Shown here: positions 47,374 to 59,274 of the stretch, in pieces | How positions within the stretch are numbered: position 1 is the stretch's first letter | How the letters are laid out: every line of letters starts with the position of its first letter | Assembly: GCA_905182985.1 (NCBI GenBank) | Contig: CAJJDN010000102.1 | Location: 138,125-202,124, forward strand | DNA length: 64,000 nucleotides | Source of the DNA: Paramecium sonneborni | Lineage: Eukaryota; Ciliophora; Oligohymenophorea; Peniculida; Parameciidae | Reading direction: 5' to 3' | Translations under genes and position numbers: made by a program | The notes under the pieces: generated by a model | Databases searched by the model: none | Seen by the model: only the letters and a program-made list of their open reading frames with translations | What the model was told of the DNA's origin: nothing

Positions 47374-49761
47374 TCAATCTAATCTTCTAAAGATATACAT
47401 GTAACCCTTATTTAAAGCAGGCTCTGCTGATTTGGCTACTTTAGAATCATTGTATAAGATCCATTCTCCATTCTTTTTTATGTAAGATACATAATGTCCA
47501 CAATGAACAGACTTTCCTAAATGAACAATACAAGCTAAATAATTTAATAGGATTGATACCAAATAATTCATATTTAGATGTCTGATTTTCATATTGATCT
47601 TATTTCTACTATTATTATTATTCCTATTTTTGGGCTGTTTGGCTCATTTCTAATTCTAAATCATGATTAAATATATAATCCATTGCTCTTTCCAGATTAT
47701 TATCCTTTTATTTTAATCAATATATATTTATACTGTCTTAGATAATGCAAATCTGGCCTATTCTGGACTGAATCCCATTACTACTATTTATTCTACATAC
47801 TCTTCACTTATTTATTGACCCTATTATTTCTATTATAATGGTTAATCTTAAGTTGGATCATCCAATGATTCCATTATAAACATCATCGCTTATTCTACAT
47901 CATTCTTAAACTTTATTAGTGCTCTTTTACATCTATTCTCACCAAATCCCATTCCCATTAAAGTTTATAAATTATCTTCTGTATATTCCTATGCTTACTA
48001 ATCTTTCAAAGCATCATCCTCTTAGAGTTAAGGTTCTTTGAATTCATTAAAATCATAGAATTATTGAATCTTTATTGAAGCATTCAATTTCTTAGGTACC
48101 CAATTCTCTTATACAAATCTTATTACTGGTACAAACAGATATTTTGGAAATGTCTTAAAGTATTCTTATTTTACAAATAATTAAAGAGATTAACATTTCG
48201 GACAAAACATATCCACTCTTTCTCCTTCTTTTACTAATTACAAACATTTTTCAAATGTTGTATCATATTCAGGTAAATCATTTAATTAAAATGGTTTAAT
48301 ATCTTCTGGTTTCATAGTCTTAATTCTTTCTTCATATTTCTATTTCTCCTAAACATGATAAAGCTCTATCTAATCTTAAGTTGGTTATTCTACTGGTACT
48401 TTAAATTCTTAATTCTTAACAACATTCACTTTATGTCCTCCACAATTCACACATTTTAAAATTGTTGTTTAATCATATGAAAAAATAGAAGATAATTATT
48501 ACAATTTATACTATTTCTCTGTTTTCTAAAAGAATCCATTCAATAACTACCAATATTCTAACGCATCTTATTAATGATTAGATAAGAAATGTTAATTTCC
48601 TTTAGCTACCAATTATTTGAAATCATATAATCTTATACCATCCTAATAAAAATCCTTTTAAGCTCCTTCAGTATCCAATGGAGATTTAGATACTTTCTTT
48701 ATTGAAAACTCACCACTATTTAATCCATGATTAACTTTACTAATTTAACATAATATACAATTGTATGGTAATTTAGTACAATTGAATTGATGTTCTAATG
48801 AATATAATTATTAAAATTCTGGAATACTAAAGAATACTTAAACTACTGAATTCATATAACAAGTATTTCCAATATTATCTATTCCTGTAAATTCAGGTCC
48901 AAATATAGGATCTAATACCTATCCTTCCTCTATCAATTTACTCAATTATAAAGTTAAATTAGCATCTAGTGTTAATTCAGCTATAGTTTTTTCTGTTTTT
49001 ACTTGTTTTTCTATTTCAATACCATATGTAGCTAAATGTTCTTTAAGAAAGTTATCTATTACTTCATCATCACATTTGTAACAAAATACATCACCTTTAC
49101 CATCAGATGTAATAGTTCCCAATTTTACAACTAAATGATGCTAATAATCTTTTGAATGATCAACTGCATGATTATTACCTCCTGATCCATCATACATTTT
49201 TCTACCACAACCAACATGTCCACAATATAAACATAACCATAAATTAGATGATAAATGACAGCTTCTGCACTTTTATAAATTCTTTTCAACCAATGGCATC
49301 TACTCCATTGTTAATGTATGTTCACATGGTTATGCTGTATGTTCCCATTATGCTATTGCTTATCTTTAAAATGCCGAATTAGCTTGTTTTATTGATTAAA
49401 CTAATCCATCCAATTCAGGAGAATTCAATGTTTTCTAACATTATAAACAAGTCACACTTGTTTCACTCTCCAATTATGGAATATCTGCTATTACTAATTT
49501 ATTGATGTCTTCCACTTTTTATTTTGGCTATTCTACTTCATATAATCGGATATTCAAAACAATATAATGATTATGTTGATCACTATGTTATGGACTATGC
49601 ATCTCAATACAACCTCCATTAAAACATTTCAAACACACTTATATACCATTATCACTTTTAGCTTCCATAAAACACCTTGTACACTGATCCTTATATATCA
49701 TCTGTCCCTATACTGACCATGTGATGTGTTATTCATTAATATGTTCGCAAATACTTGTCAT
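47374..49761 (-). CDS. USP5: Ubiquitin carboxyl-terminal hydrolase 5 (isopeptidase T)
   Basis: Introns at 47705-47733 (ends AAG) and 47535-47559 give 777 residues, near the family length. Two zinc-finger UBP regions occupy 1-270: a cryptic N-terminal one (CTRCFMEAKSDNGIQVCLKC) and the ubiquitin-tail-binding one (KCRSCHLSSNLWLCLYCGHV, GCGRKMYDGSGGNNHAVDH). The Cys box GIDNIGNTCYMNSVVQ is near 299, QQDALEYWQLL follows, then two UBA domains (NLQTLMGMGFGENRCKRAL and YVEQIVVMGFSPEQARFAL) inserted before the His box HCGHYVSYIKKNGEWILYND. USP5 recycles unanchored polyubiquitin chains and may also cut polyubiquitin precursor ends, a functional link to the polyubiquitin gene. Confidence 0.95.
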
Positions 49762-49875
49762 TCCTTTTTAAATTTAATTATTTAATTTCTCATTAGGATT
49801 ACTTACTCAAATTACTTTATTTGAACTTAAAATAAATATAAATAAATTGAATGAATAATTTTATATTTGATTTTT

Positions 49876-51679
49876 ATGTCTTTCGATAGAATCAGAAAGA
49901 GCTTCAAATCCTTTCTAGGTTTTAATACTAGTCCTTAAATTGAACATTCCTCTCATGTATCCATATCTATTCCTCAAGAATACAACTCCTCAAATTCTTA
50001 ATGCATTATCAATAATAAATTTGTTTAAATTGAAAAAAAGGAACAACGTATCAATCCTTACAAAAGATCCATTGACCGCCTTAATGATTATTATAAAAAT
50101 ATAGTCAAAGGAACTGATTTCTCTAAATGCCCTACAATCTAATATTCAAATAATCAAGATGAAGTAATATTGCTCTCTATTAACTTTCAAGAAACCTGTT
50201 ATTGATCACAAAATTAATAACCCTAGATGGAAGAGAGAAGAATTTTCATAAAATTGCTCCTCTCAAAGTTAAAGATACAATTCAAATTATGAAATACCTA
50301 ATCCTAGTTTTTTTTAAATTCCATCAAAAACAACTAAAAATTAAGCTTATGATTCTTAAATCCTTTCATAATCAAGAGAAAAATAAGCATCCATAAACTT
50401 TTAAAAAAAACAATTTCTTTCCTATTTGGAAGATAAACCTATCCAATTTAAAGAATTCAACGAGAACCCTACAATTGAAGAAAAAAAAAAAAAATCGTCA
50501 TAAATCTCAATCAGAAGAGCAGAGAGCATCTCATTAGATGACTTAGATAATCCTATTGTTGATAAAGGAAGACAGACTATCCAAAAACCAGAAAACAATA
50601 AAAACCAATATGATGAAGACAATTTAAATACATCTGAATCTATAATTATAAAAAAATAGCCAATATCAAAATTTAATAAGTTAAATAAATAAGAACCAGA
50701 GTACAATCCCTATATACCATTAATAGAAACTAAACCAATTTCGCCTACCTCCTTTCAAAATAAAGAAGAATAATTAAAGTTACCAAACAAATAATAATCA
50801 GATAAAATTATTAAGATTCCAGATGAATAAATAAAGTAAGTTTAACTATAACCACCATCAATTCAAACAAATTAAGAACAATCTGATATGATCAAATAAG
50901 ACCCTATTATTTAATAAAAAATAGAACCATAAATATAACAGCCAGCTATTGAAGTTAATCCCTTTACTTCTAATATTGAAAATCCACTCTTTAATGCTCC
51001 TTGGCTTACTAATCAGCAACCTATACAAAATTAAAATTAATCAACATTTAATCTATTTTAATCATAACCATTATAAAATGAGTTTTAGCCTCCTTTCATT
51101 TAGTAACAATAATAAGCTGTCTTTCCATTTTAGAATTAGACATAATCATAATAATAACAAAATGCATTTTCAAATGAGAATAATTTTTTTTCTTAGTAAG
51201 TATAACCAGCTTCAAATTAATTTATTACAAATTAAATGAGTTAAAACTTTTTTAATTAACCCAATCAATTTTAATCCTAATCACCATTTTAACAAAACCA
51301 ATCATTTTAATAAAGTTAATAATCCTATAAAAATGAAATTTATGGATTTAACTAATAAAATAATAAAACTTTAAATGATATTAGTAATAATAATAACAAT
51401 AATAATAATAATAATTTTTTATTTTAAACCAATTCTTTGGGTGGAGGTTCATTTTCAGCTGATGATTAAAATAAACCTCGCACTATTGATTTATTTTCAG
51501 CCTAGCCAGTTTAGAATTCATAAAGCTCTATAATGAATTAAAGTTAGGCAGTTAATTTATTTTCTTTAGATTAAAATACTTCTGCATAGTAACAAACAAA
51601 TAAAGAATCTGATAGATATAAAAACAAATTTAAATAAAATACTGTTAAAAATTATGTTGGTACAAAAAGATTAGAATGA
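49876..51679 (+). CDS. Q/N-rich low-complexity protein with spaced Phe motifs
   Basis: A 28-nt intron at 50164-50191 (ends AAG) gives 591 residues. The N-terminal half is basic and Ser-rich (MSFDRIRKSFKSFLGF; IRRAESISLDDLDNP). The second half is Gln/Asn-rich with regularly spaced NPF, LF and FF elements (VNPFTSNIENPLFNAPW, QSTFNLFQSQPLQNEF, VFPFQNQ) and a poly-Asn run. This recalls FG-type nucleoporins or NPF-bearing endocytic adaptors, but no domain decides. It starts 114 bp from the divergent USP5 start, so the two probably share a promoter region. Confidence 0.65.
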
Positions 51680-51734
51680 ATATTTACATATTTTAATATA
51701 GGATAAAATAATTACTTTGAGAACATAAATAAAC

Positions 51735-53363
51735 TCAGAGTAGACTATATAAGTAATTACAAAATGAATTTAATTAAATTTGATTTTTTTTTTCTGAATC
51801 TGCAAATTCCATCATCTTATATATTTCTCCATCCATCAAATTACACTTATCTTTAACAGAATCCATACCCAAAAGAAACTCTTCGCAAGTTATGATTGGG
51901 CATGATTGATTAAAAGTATAAAGTAATTTTTTCATTCCTGCAACAAAATTAGTTTAATTCTTAATAAACATTTTATTGAGTTTATTGGCAGCCTTTTTCA
52001 TAATGATTCTATCAGTTTCATCTTTGTACTCTAAGCCAAAAGCCTCATAAAATTCACAAATGTCTATTTATCCTTTTTGGTCTTTATCAAATAATTTTAA
52101 GAGTTTAAGAACATAACCAATATCAATGTTCAATGCTAAAAATCCTTTTCTCAATTCCAAAACTGTTACAATTTGACTTTGATCTGTGTCAATCCAATCA
52201 AAAAATTCTTCAAGACCAACTTACTTTTTTTTCATTTTTTCAATGACAACTTCAATCAAGGTTGGCTCAATTTATTCTTATCTTTCAACTTTTAATTGTT
52301 GATAAGTTGCTAGATCTTCTTCAATAAGAATAGCCATTTTAAATTCTTCAATATCAACAGCTCCATCTTGACTAGTATCAATTAATCTCATCCAATTCAT
52401 GATTTGATCAAATTAAGTACCTTTCATATATTTACTAAATGCAATAGCCAAATCAGTTATTTATTTTCTTTAAACATCTTTTGGGTAACATTAATAATAA
52501 ATCATCAAAGGATCTAATTTATATTATCTTAAAACTTATCTAAATTTTCTCATATCTTAAAGTATACGTAATCCAGTATTATTTTCTCTAAGAGATAATA
52601 ATTGTTATGCAGTTTTATTTGGATTAAGACATTCTTTAAGATCAAATAAGAAATCTTCAGTTTTAATCTTATTTAATTGTTTGATATCAAAGTATTTCAT
52701 GATAATAAAGATCTCATTTGATCCAAAATCATTTTTCATAGACATTAATAGATCATCTGTAGTGATGTAACCTTTTTATTAATAATCAATTTATTCTACA
52801 ATACCTTTAGGGGTATTCTTTAAGCCTTTGAGATATTTAATAAATTTTTCCATAACTCTTTCTTAGATTCTGGCAGGATCATCTTAAGGCTGACCCATTT
52901 TCATAGCTGATGTATTGAGAATATAGGTATGATCTTCAGCATTGCATTTACAATATATGAGAACCCTATAGAATTCCTCCCTCATAATAAATCCACTGCA
53001 ATCATCATCAAAAAGCAAAGCAATCTTTTAAAGGGTTATTCCATCGATTTTTCCATCAAAAAATGAATCTAAAAATTCTTTAAATTCTTGAATAGTCAAT
53101 TTTCCTGTAAATCTTTTGTCAGCACATCTAAAAAGCATTTCTACTGTCATTCCTCTTTCATTACAACATTTTTATAATTCTTTTAATACTTTTTCACGTA
53201 TGTATAATTGAGAAGTATTTGCAGCCAATATAGATTCAAATTAAGGTATGCGTAATTCTTCATCAGCAGGCATAGCTAACTTAACTTTAAGTTCATTATT
53301 TTCTTGCTCTAACTATTAAGCTTGCAATTTCAATTTTTTAATAGCATTTCGATAATCCTCCAT
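51735..53363 (-). CDS. Multi-EF-hand calcium-binding protein
   Basis: 542 residues in one exon. A coiled-coil start (AIKKLKLQAQQLEQENNELK) is followed by about six EF-hand-like units: CADKRFTGKLTIQEF, FDDDCSGFIMREEF, IDYQQKGYITTDDL, LIDTSQDGAVDIEEF, WIDTDQSQIVTVLEL and LFDKDQKGQIDICEF. Of these DTSQDGAVDIEE and DKDQKGQIDICE keep the best ligand set (D-x-[DS]-x-[DK]-G-x-[VI]-[DE]). Long EF-hand proteins of this kind are common in ciliate cortex and cilia. The partner is unknown. It converges on the Q/N-rich gene with 55 bp between stops. Confidence 0.8.
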
Positions 53364-53391
53364 TTATATTTATTTACATATATATATCAAA

Positions 53392-54646
53392 TCAATCTAT
53401 TTCATCAAACTCAGTGGGTTATCCGAAGTTGGCAATTGTATTAATTTCTACTTATTCACTGCCATGTTCACTAGCTCCATCAATACTCTTTGAATCTCCT
53501 TCAACACTTCTATGTTCACTATGTCCATCTGCAATTCTTGAATTATTTTCAGATTAATTATCAGATTACTTATCTGAATGTTTCTCAGAATGATGTTCAG
53601 AATGCTGAGCAGATTATTAAGCAGATTACTAAGCAGATGATCTAACTTCACTAGTATTTGATTAAGTATTGTATGTTGATAGATGAGAAGGTTCTTCATT
53701 ATCAGATGCATTATCATCCTACTATTATTCTTATTATTATTGTTATTATTATTATTGTTATTATTGTTATTATTATTCTTGTAATTACTACTATTCTTCT
53801 CTATATTTACGAATCATGTCTTTAAAATTTTAATGTTATCTCATATGTTCTTCTTCCTATTCTTTTTTATACTTTTATCTTTCTTCTCTTTCCAAATCTA
53901 ATCCTCCCTTTGCAAAAGCTTCTGCAAATCCTAAAATTTAGTATATTTATATATTTTACTTCTTTCATCATCAAACACTGGTCTATCATCTAAATATTTT
54001 AAAGTCTTTATTCTATTTATGAAAGTCTTTCGATAATGTTAAATTTATTTTCCAGCTGTATTGTTCTGAAAATATAAAACTGATAATTGAGGGATTTTTA
54101 AAAATATTTCATCTAATATATTAGGGTCATCTATTTTATTATCTGACACATCTAAAACTGACAAATTTGGTAGGCAAAGTAATCCTTCTAAATCGCTAAG
54201 TCCATTTAATCCAACTCTATTTCTTTTGATTTGAAGAGTCTATAATTTTTAGCATTATTCCAAACTAAATATTTAATTAAATATGTACCCTTCAATCTTG
54301 GTTATCATATTATCACTTAGATTTAAATTGATTAGATCTGTGAGCATATTTAAGTTTTCAATTTTTCTAATTACATTCTCCTACAAATATAAACACTTCA
54401 GAGATGTTAAACAATCAAGTCCTTCAATAGTTGAATTATATTACCTTCAATGTTGTTGAGACCATTTCCTTCCAAGTAGATTACTTTTAATCCTGTAAAC
54501 TCTTCCAGATTTTCAATCTTTTCAAAACCTTTGTAATGAAGGTAGAGACAATCATTAAGCTCAGGTGTAGTGTAATAAAGTTTGAATTCCTTTCTTAATA
54601 GTTTTTTTAAGTAATCTTTGGTTATTCTTCTCTCTTCCTGTTACAT
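53392..54646 (-). CDS. DNAAF1: Dynein axonemal assembly factor 1 (LRRC50/ODA7)
   Basis: Introns at 54422-54444, 54265-54288 and 53931-53959 give 392 residues. Start then [20 protein letters not shown], a run of about six leucine-rich repeats ([72 protein letters not shown]), and the diagnostic cap [16 protein letters not shown] followed by [10 protein letters not shown]. The tail is Gln/Ser/His-rich, with TAA/CAA/TAG runs and [14 protein letters not shown] repeats. DNAAF1 acts in cytoplasmic preassembly of outer and inner dynein arms. It lies 164 bp divergent from topoisomerase I and is the second DNAAF gene in the window. Confidence 0.95.
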
Positions 54647-54810
54647 TATTTTATAATATAATTATTTGTTAGAATAGAGGGATGGTGGAAAATTATGAAA
54701 TGAGGAGGAGATGATAAAAACTGAGTGATAAGATTATTAATAAAATAGTTTCATATTTATAGATCAGGCATATTTATATTTGAAAAAAGAAATTAAATTA
54801 TTTAATATAA

Positions 54811-56628
54811 ATGGGCGACAAGAAAATCAAGATCGATGAATACAAGGAGATTCGTTTGGGTGGATTCTAAGCCAGATCACATAATTGGTGGGAAGAAGCC
54901 AATCCCGAAGAGTCTGAGGAAGAAGAATAATAGGGATAAGAATGGAGGTATTTGGAACATCATGGAGTTTTGTTTCCCCCATTTTATAAGAGACATAATG
55001 TAGGATTAATTTATGATGGACAATTAATTGAATTAACAGAGGAATAAGAAGAGCTTTGTACATATTGGGCATAATCAATTGGCTCTCCATATGAGAATAA
55101 GGAAATATATAGGAAGAATTTCGAATCTCTTATGTAGACAAAATTTAAAGGGTTTTAATTAGAGAAAGCTGATTTTACAAGGATTAAAGAGTATTTAGAA
55201 TAACAAAGATTATTGAGGTTAAATAAATCAGATGAATAGAAGAAATAAGAGAAATTAGAAAGAGATTAAAGAGAATTATTTTATGGTTATGCTTTAGTGG
55301 ATGGTTGTTTAGAGAGGGTTGGTAATTACACATTAGAATAACCTACTTTGTTTAAGGGACGTGGTGAACATCCAAAAGCAGGATTATTGAAAGCAAGAAT
55401 ATATCCAGAAGAATTAACAGTGAATTTAAGTGTATAAGCTCCAGTCCCTTAATGTAAATTACCTGGTCATTCTTGGGGTAAGATTGTACATAGAAATGAT
55501 GTTACATGGTTATTTTCATATGTAGATTCAAGTATAAGGAAAGATAATCATAAATATGTTTAATTTGCTGCTACATCTAGATTTAAATAGATGAATGATA
55601 AGAGGAAGTATGAGAAAGCAAGAAGATTGAAAAATAGTATTGATTAAATAAGAGAGAATTATACTAAAAAATTATAATCAGATTCAATCAAAGAAAGATA
55701 ACTTGGAACAGCCACTTATTTAATAGATAAATTAGCATTAAGAGTAGGTAATGAAAAGGATGAAGATGAAGCAGATACAGTTGGTTGTTGTAGTTTGAGA
55801 GTAGAACATATTAAATTGAAGGACGATGATGTTGTTGCCTTTGATTTCTTAGGTAAGGATTCTATGAGATATAATAATGAAGTTAAATTGGCACATTAAA
55901 TATGGAAGAATCTCAAATTATTTATTAAAGGAAAATAACCAGAAGATAACTTATTTAGTGATATAAGTGTAGATGATTTAAATGATTACTTAAAAAAATA
56001 GATGGAAGGACTTACTGCTAAAGTATTCAGAACTTATAATGCTAGTTTTACACTCTAATAACAACTTGATTTAGGAGGGGAGTTAGATGGTCATTCCATA
56101 TAATAAAAAGTATATTATTATAATTACATTTTATAGGTTGATTTCTATGATAATGCAAACAAATAGGTTGCTATTTTATGTAATCATCAAAAAACTATTT
56201 CAAAATAATTTGAATTAACTAAGAAGAAAATTAATACTAAATTAGAATGCATGAAAACTTACATTTAAGAATTGGAAGCTCATTATAAGAAGAAGAATCC
56301 TAATGAGTATGAAGAAGAAGTCTAATTAGAGGAGGGGTCTCAAAAAAAAAATAATGTTTATCTTAAGAAGTTTCCAGGTTAACATGAAAAGATCAAATAA
56401 CTTATTTAGAGGACAGAGGAAAAGTACTAGAAAGAACTAAAAGGTTTAGAAAAGAAGGAAGAAAATAAAGAAATTGCATTGGGAACATCCAAAACTAATT
56501 ATAATGATCCTAGAATTAGTGTAGCTTTTTGTAAAGTACATGATGTACCTATAGAAAGGGTATTTTCTAAAACATTAAGAAATAAATTCATTTGGGCTAT
56601 GGCTACCGACTCTAATTGGAAATTTTGA
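54811..56628 (+). CDS. TOP1: DNA topoisomerase I (type IB)
   Basis: A 27-nt intron at 56110-56136 gives 596 residues, lacking the long charged N-terminal region of animal enzymes. Core: [107 protein letters not shown] and [11 protein letters not shown]. The C-terminal domain has [19 protein letters not shown] with the nucleophilic Tyr near residue 554 and [13 protein letters not shown]. It relaxes supercoils through a 3'-phosphotyrosine intermediate in the nucleus. A coiled linker (about 455-520) joins core and tail. Confidence 0.97.
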
Positions 56629-56713
56629 TTATGATATCAGTCCATTCAATATAATGTATAATTTATATTAAATAATTAATCCCCTATTTTTAATTACCTC
56701 TCACTTACTTTCT

Positions 56714-57670
56714 ATGTTAAAAGATTTCTAAAAATTTTAGATTGTGAATCAACAAGAGAAAATTGATAATGAATGTTTTAAATGTTTTACAATCAATCAT
56801 GATTCAACAATTTTGATTGGGTGTAGTACATGGACACTCATATATATCTATTCAATCTTAAAAGATGGTCAGCTAATTAATACATAAAAGATATTAGATT
56901 AAGAATTATTACTTATCAATTAAGTCAAATTTATGAGTTCAGGCAAAACATTCATAACTATGGGGTATGGTATAAGTTTTTGGACATTAAATGAAAACAA
57001 CGTTTGGGAAAAAGGGAATATTATTTAATTAGAAGTAAGAATATCATATCTTATATTCACCAAAGATGAAAAAAAAATAATAGTTTCTTTAGAGGGATCT
57101 TTATAATTTTGGAGTAAGGAAAAGTAAACCTAATAATGGAAAACCTAGTATTAATTAAATTTAAATGAAAAAACCACTAGTATGAGTTTAAATGAATCAG
57201 AAAAAGAATTAGTTATTGGAATGGAAGGATTAATACTTTTAGCAAGATGTTTCAATAATTATAAATGGCATTTCTGTTACAAAATAAAAACACTAAGTTG
57301 TTCAATATGGAAGATGGTTACTTTTTTAGATTAAAGTATGTTTGTATCCCAACCAAGCAATTATGAAAATTTAAGCCAATATCAATGGAATAAGTGGGAT
57401 CAGAAATTGATTAGAGTAATTAAAATAGGATTAGGAAGGTTAGCTGATTTGAGTCGTGAAAATTCTATCAGTTTTGAAAAGGAGGGACAATTATTGTTTC
57501 ATAAATTTCATAAAACATTACGAATATTTAGTTTTCATAATAGAGAATTAGTGTTATAGTAATCGATAACATTTAGTAGTTGTGAACATAATTTTTATAA
57601 TTCCAGAGATTGTAGATTCTTGATAGTAAGGAATGGTAGAGGAATAGGGTTTTCTACTTGGCATAGATGA
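56714..57670 (+). CDS. WD40-like beta-propeller protein
   Basis: 318 residues without intron (MLKDFQKFQIVNQQEKID). Repeating blades of about 40 residues end in W-type strands: STILIGCSTWTLIYIYSI, FITMGYGISFWTL, KIIVSLEGSLQFWSKEKQ, FLIVRNGRGIGFSTW. The GH and WD dipeptides are poorly conserved. This resembles a large ciliate-expanded family of WD-like proteins. Likely a scaffold; no partner is inferred. It starts 85 bp after the topoisomerase stop. Confidence 0.65.
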
Positions 57671-57761
57671 CTATCATATAATGGATAGAAAATTGTGAAT
57701 GTTTTTATTAGAATGAATATTATGATATGGGATATATATTAAATAGGAATAAATAAAATAA

Positions 57762-59247
57762 ATGATAAATTTATCTGACAGAGAAAAAGCATTGATTGAA
57801 GAGATATGTGCTAAAAATACAAAGTCAAATAAAAAGATTAATCAAGAATAGGGAAGTCAAAAATTAGTCAGTCAATCAAGTACAAAAATTTTAGTTTCCA
57901 GATTAGAACGTAAATTGAATGAAGTATTTATGTATTGTAAAAATAGACATTACAAGAAGTTGATGATCAAAACACTGGATAAATAAATTTCTAACAATTA
58001 GGACGATTATTTACATTGTTAGATATATTCTAAGCTATCTCATACAATTAAGATTATCAGTTAGAGCCTTAAGGACTTAATAATCCTATGCAAAAGTAAT
58101 TTAAATTCATTAAAATAGATAATAAGAGGAAGACTTACATGAGAAAGCATTTGCAATCATTTCAAACTTAGAAGAAAAAGCAGATATATAGGCAGCCTTT
58201 TGTTTATTTAGAGTTATTTTAGATCCTAATTAATTGGAACCATCTAAATGTGCTATTTTGATAAAAGAGTATTTAGAGAAGATTTCTGAGAAAGAAATTG
58301 ATTATGAATCAATATTAAGATTTTGCTCTGAATTTTAAGCATATTAAAAAACTAGATTGTCTGGAGCTAAAATAGGTTATTTAAAAGCATCCCTAGCATA
58401 AAATTTAATTGAAACTTATGAAAAAACTTTAACTTTCAAACCATCAATAAATCCTATAAGTGAAGCTTTATAATAATAATCAGGAAAAAAAGAAAATTAA
58501 GAATAATCATCATAATTTTCAGCAGGATTAGGTGAAAGTAGAGTAAATGAACTCTATAGAAAAAAAGAGCTTTCAAATTAAAAGATAGAATATCTCAAAT
58601 AAGAAAAACTTATGAAGGATATGTAAGAATGTACATTTAAGCCATAAATTATATCAAAAAAAGAATTACCAAATGTAGTCGATAGATTATATTAAGTAAA
58701 GAATAGATAAGAAATAGAAGAGAGAGTAAAATTGGCTGAACAAGAAAAAGAAGAATCAGAATATAGCAAATGTTCTTTTCATCCATAAATTAATTATTAA
58801 ATGCCTGAAACTTAATCTACTGGAATAGGAGGATATTGGGAAGCTATAGAAAGAATTAGAAGAGCTAATGATAGAAAACATTTAAAAGATTTAAAATTGA
58901 ATCATAAACCTAGTGGAGAAAACTATGAGAAATATAAAAATTAACCATTTTCACCTCCAGAAATGTTATAAAGAAGATAATGTAAAAAAGAATTACCGAT
59001 ACTTTATATTGATATTAAATTGGGACCCAGAAAAGTAGGAAGATTAGCATTGAGAAAGAATGATGATGTTGAAGAAGTAGTTTAATCATTCTGTAAGGTT
59101 TGGGGAGTAGGATAATAAGATTATGAATTATTAGTCAATCAAGTTAAAGAAAATCTTCAAAAGTAATCATCATTTATATTATTTTAGTGTCATTCAAGAA
59201 ACAGAAGAATCCCAAATTTGATTATGAATATGGATACTTATTAATGA
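57762..59247 (+). CDS. EF-hand-like protein with repeated F-x-P-x-I motifs
   Basis: Introns at 57924-57946 and 58096-58118 give 479 residues. Near residue 55 VDDQNTGQINFQQLGRLF is an EF-hand-like loop and helix. Later the sequence carries repeated short motifs LTFKPSIN, CTFKPQIIS and CSFHPQINYQMPE, each 60-100 residues apart within Lys/Glu/Gln-rich helices. This FxPxI pattern recurs in ciliate cytoskeletal and ciliary proteins. Near the C-terminus come LPILYIDIKLGPRKVGRLAL and NDDVEEVVQSFCKV, resembling a ubiquitin-like beta-grasp. Function unknown. The stop is 27 bp from the convergent WBP2-like gene. Confidence 0.65.
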
Positions 59248-59274
59248 ATATATAATATAAATCTGATTAAATTT

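Larger units (their letters stand above)
44918..47426. repeat. Exact 1,254-bp direct duplication around the N at 46172 (assembly artefact)
   Basis: 44918-46171 equals 46173-47426. It contains the 5' end of TRM11, the whole MORN gene, and the last 53 bases of USP5 (copied at 46119-46171). Confidence 0.87.

Noticed and set aside
53448..53717. Minus-strand 89-codon ORF starting MIMHLIMKN
   Set aside because: Wrong frame of the Ser/Gln/His-rich tail of DNAAF1.
54827..55090. Minus-strand 87-codon ORF
   Set aside because: Antisense to the N-terminal part of topoisomerase I, which is conserved on the plus strand.
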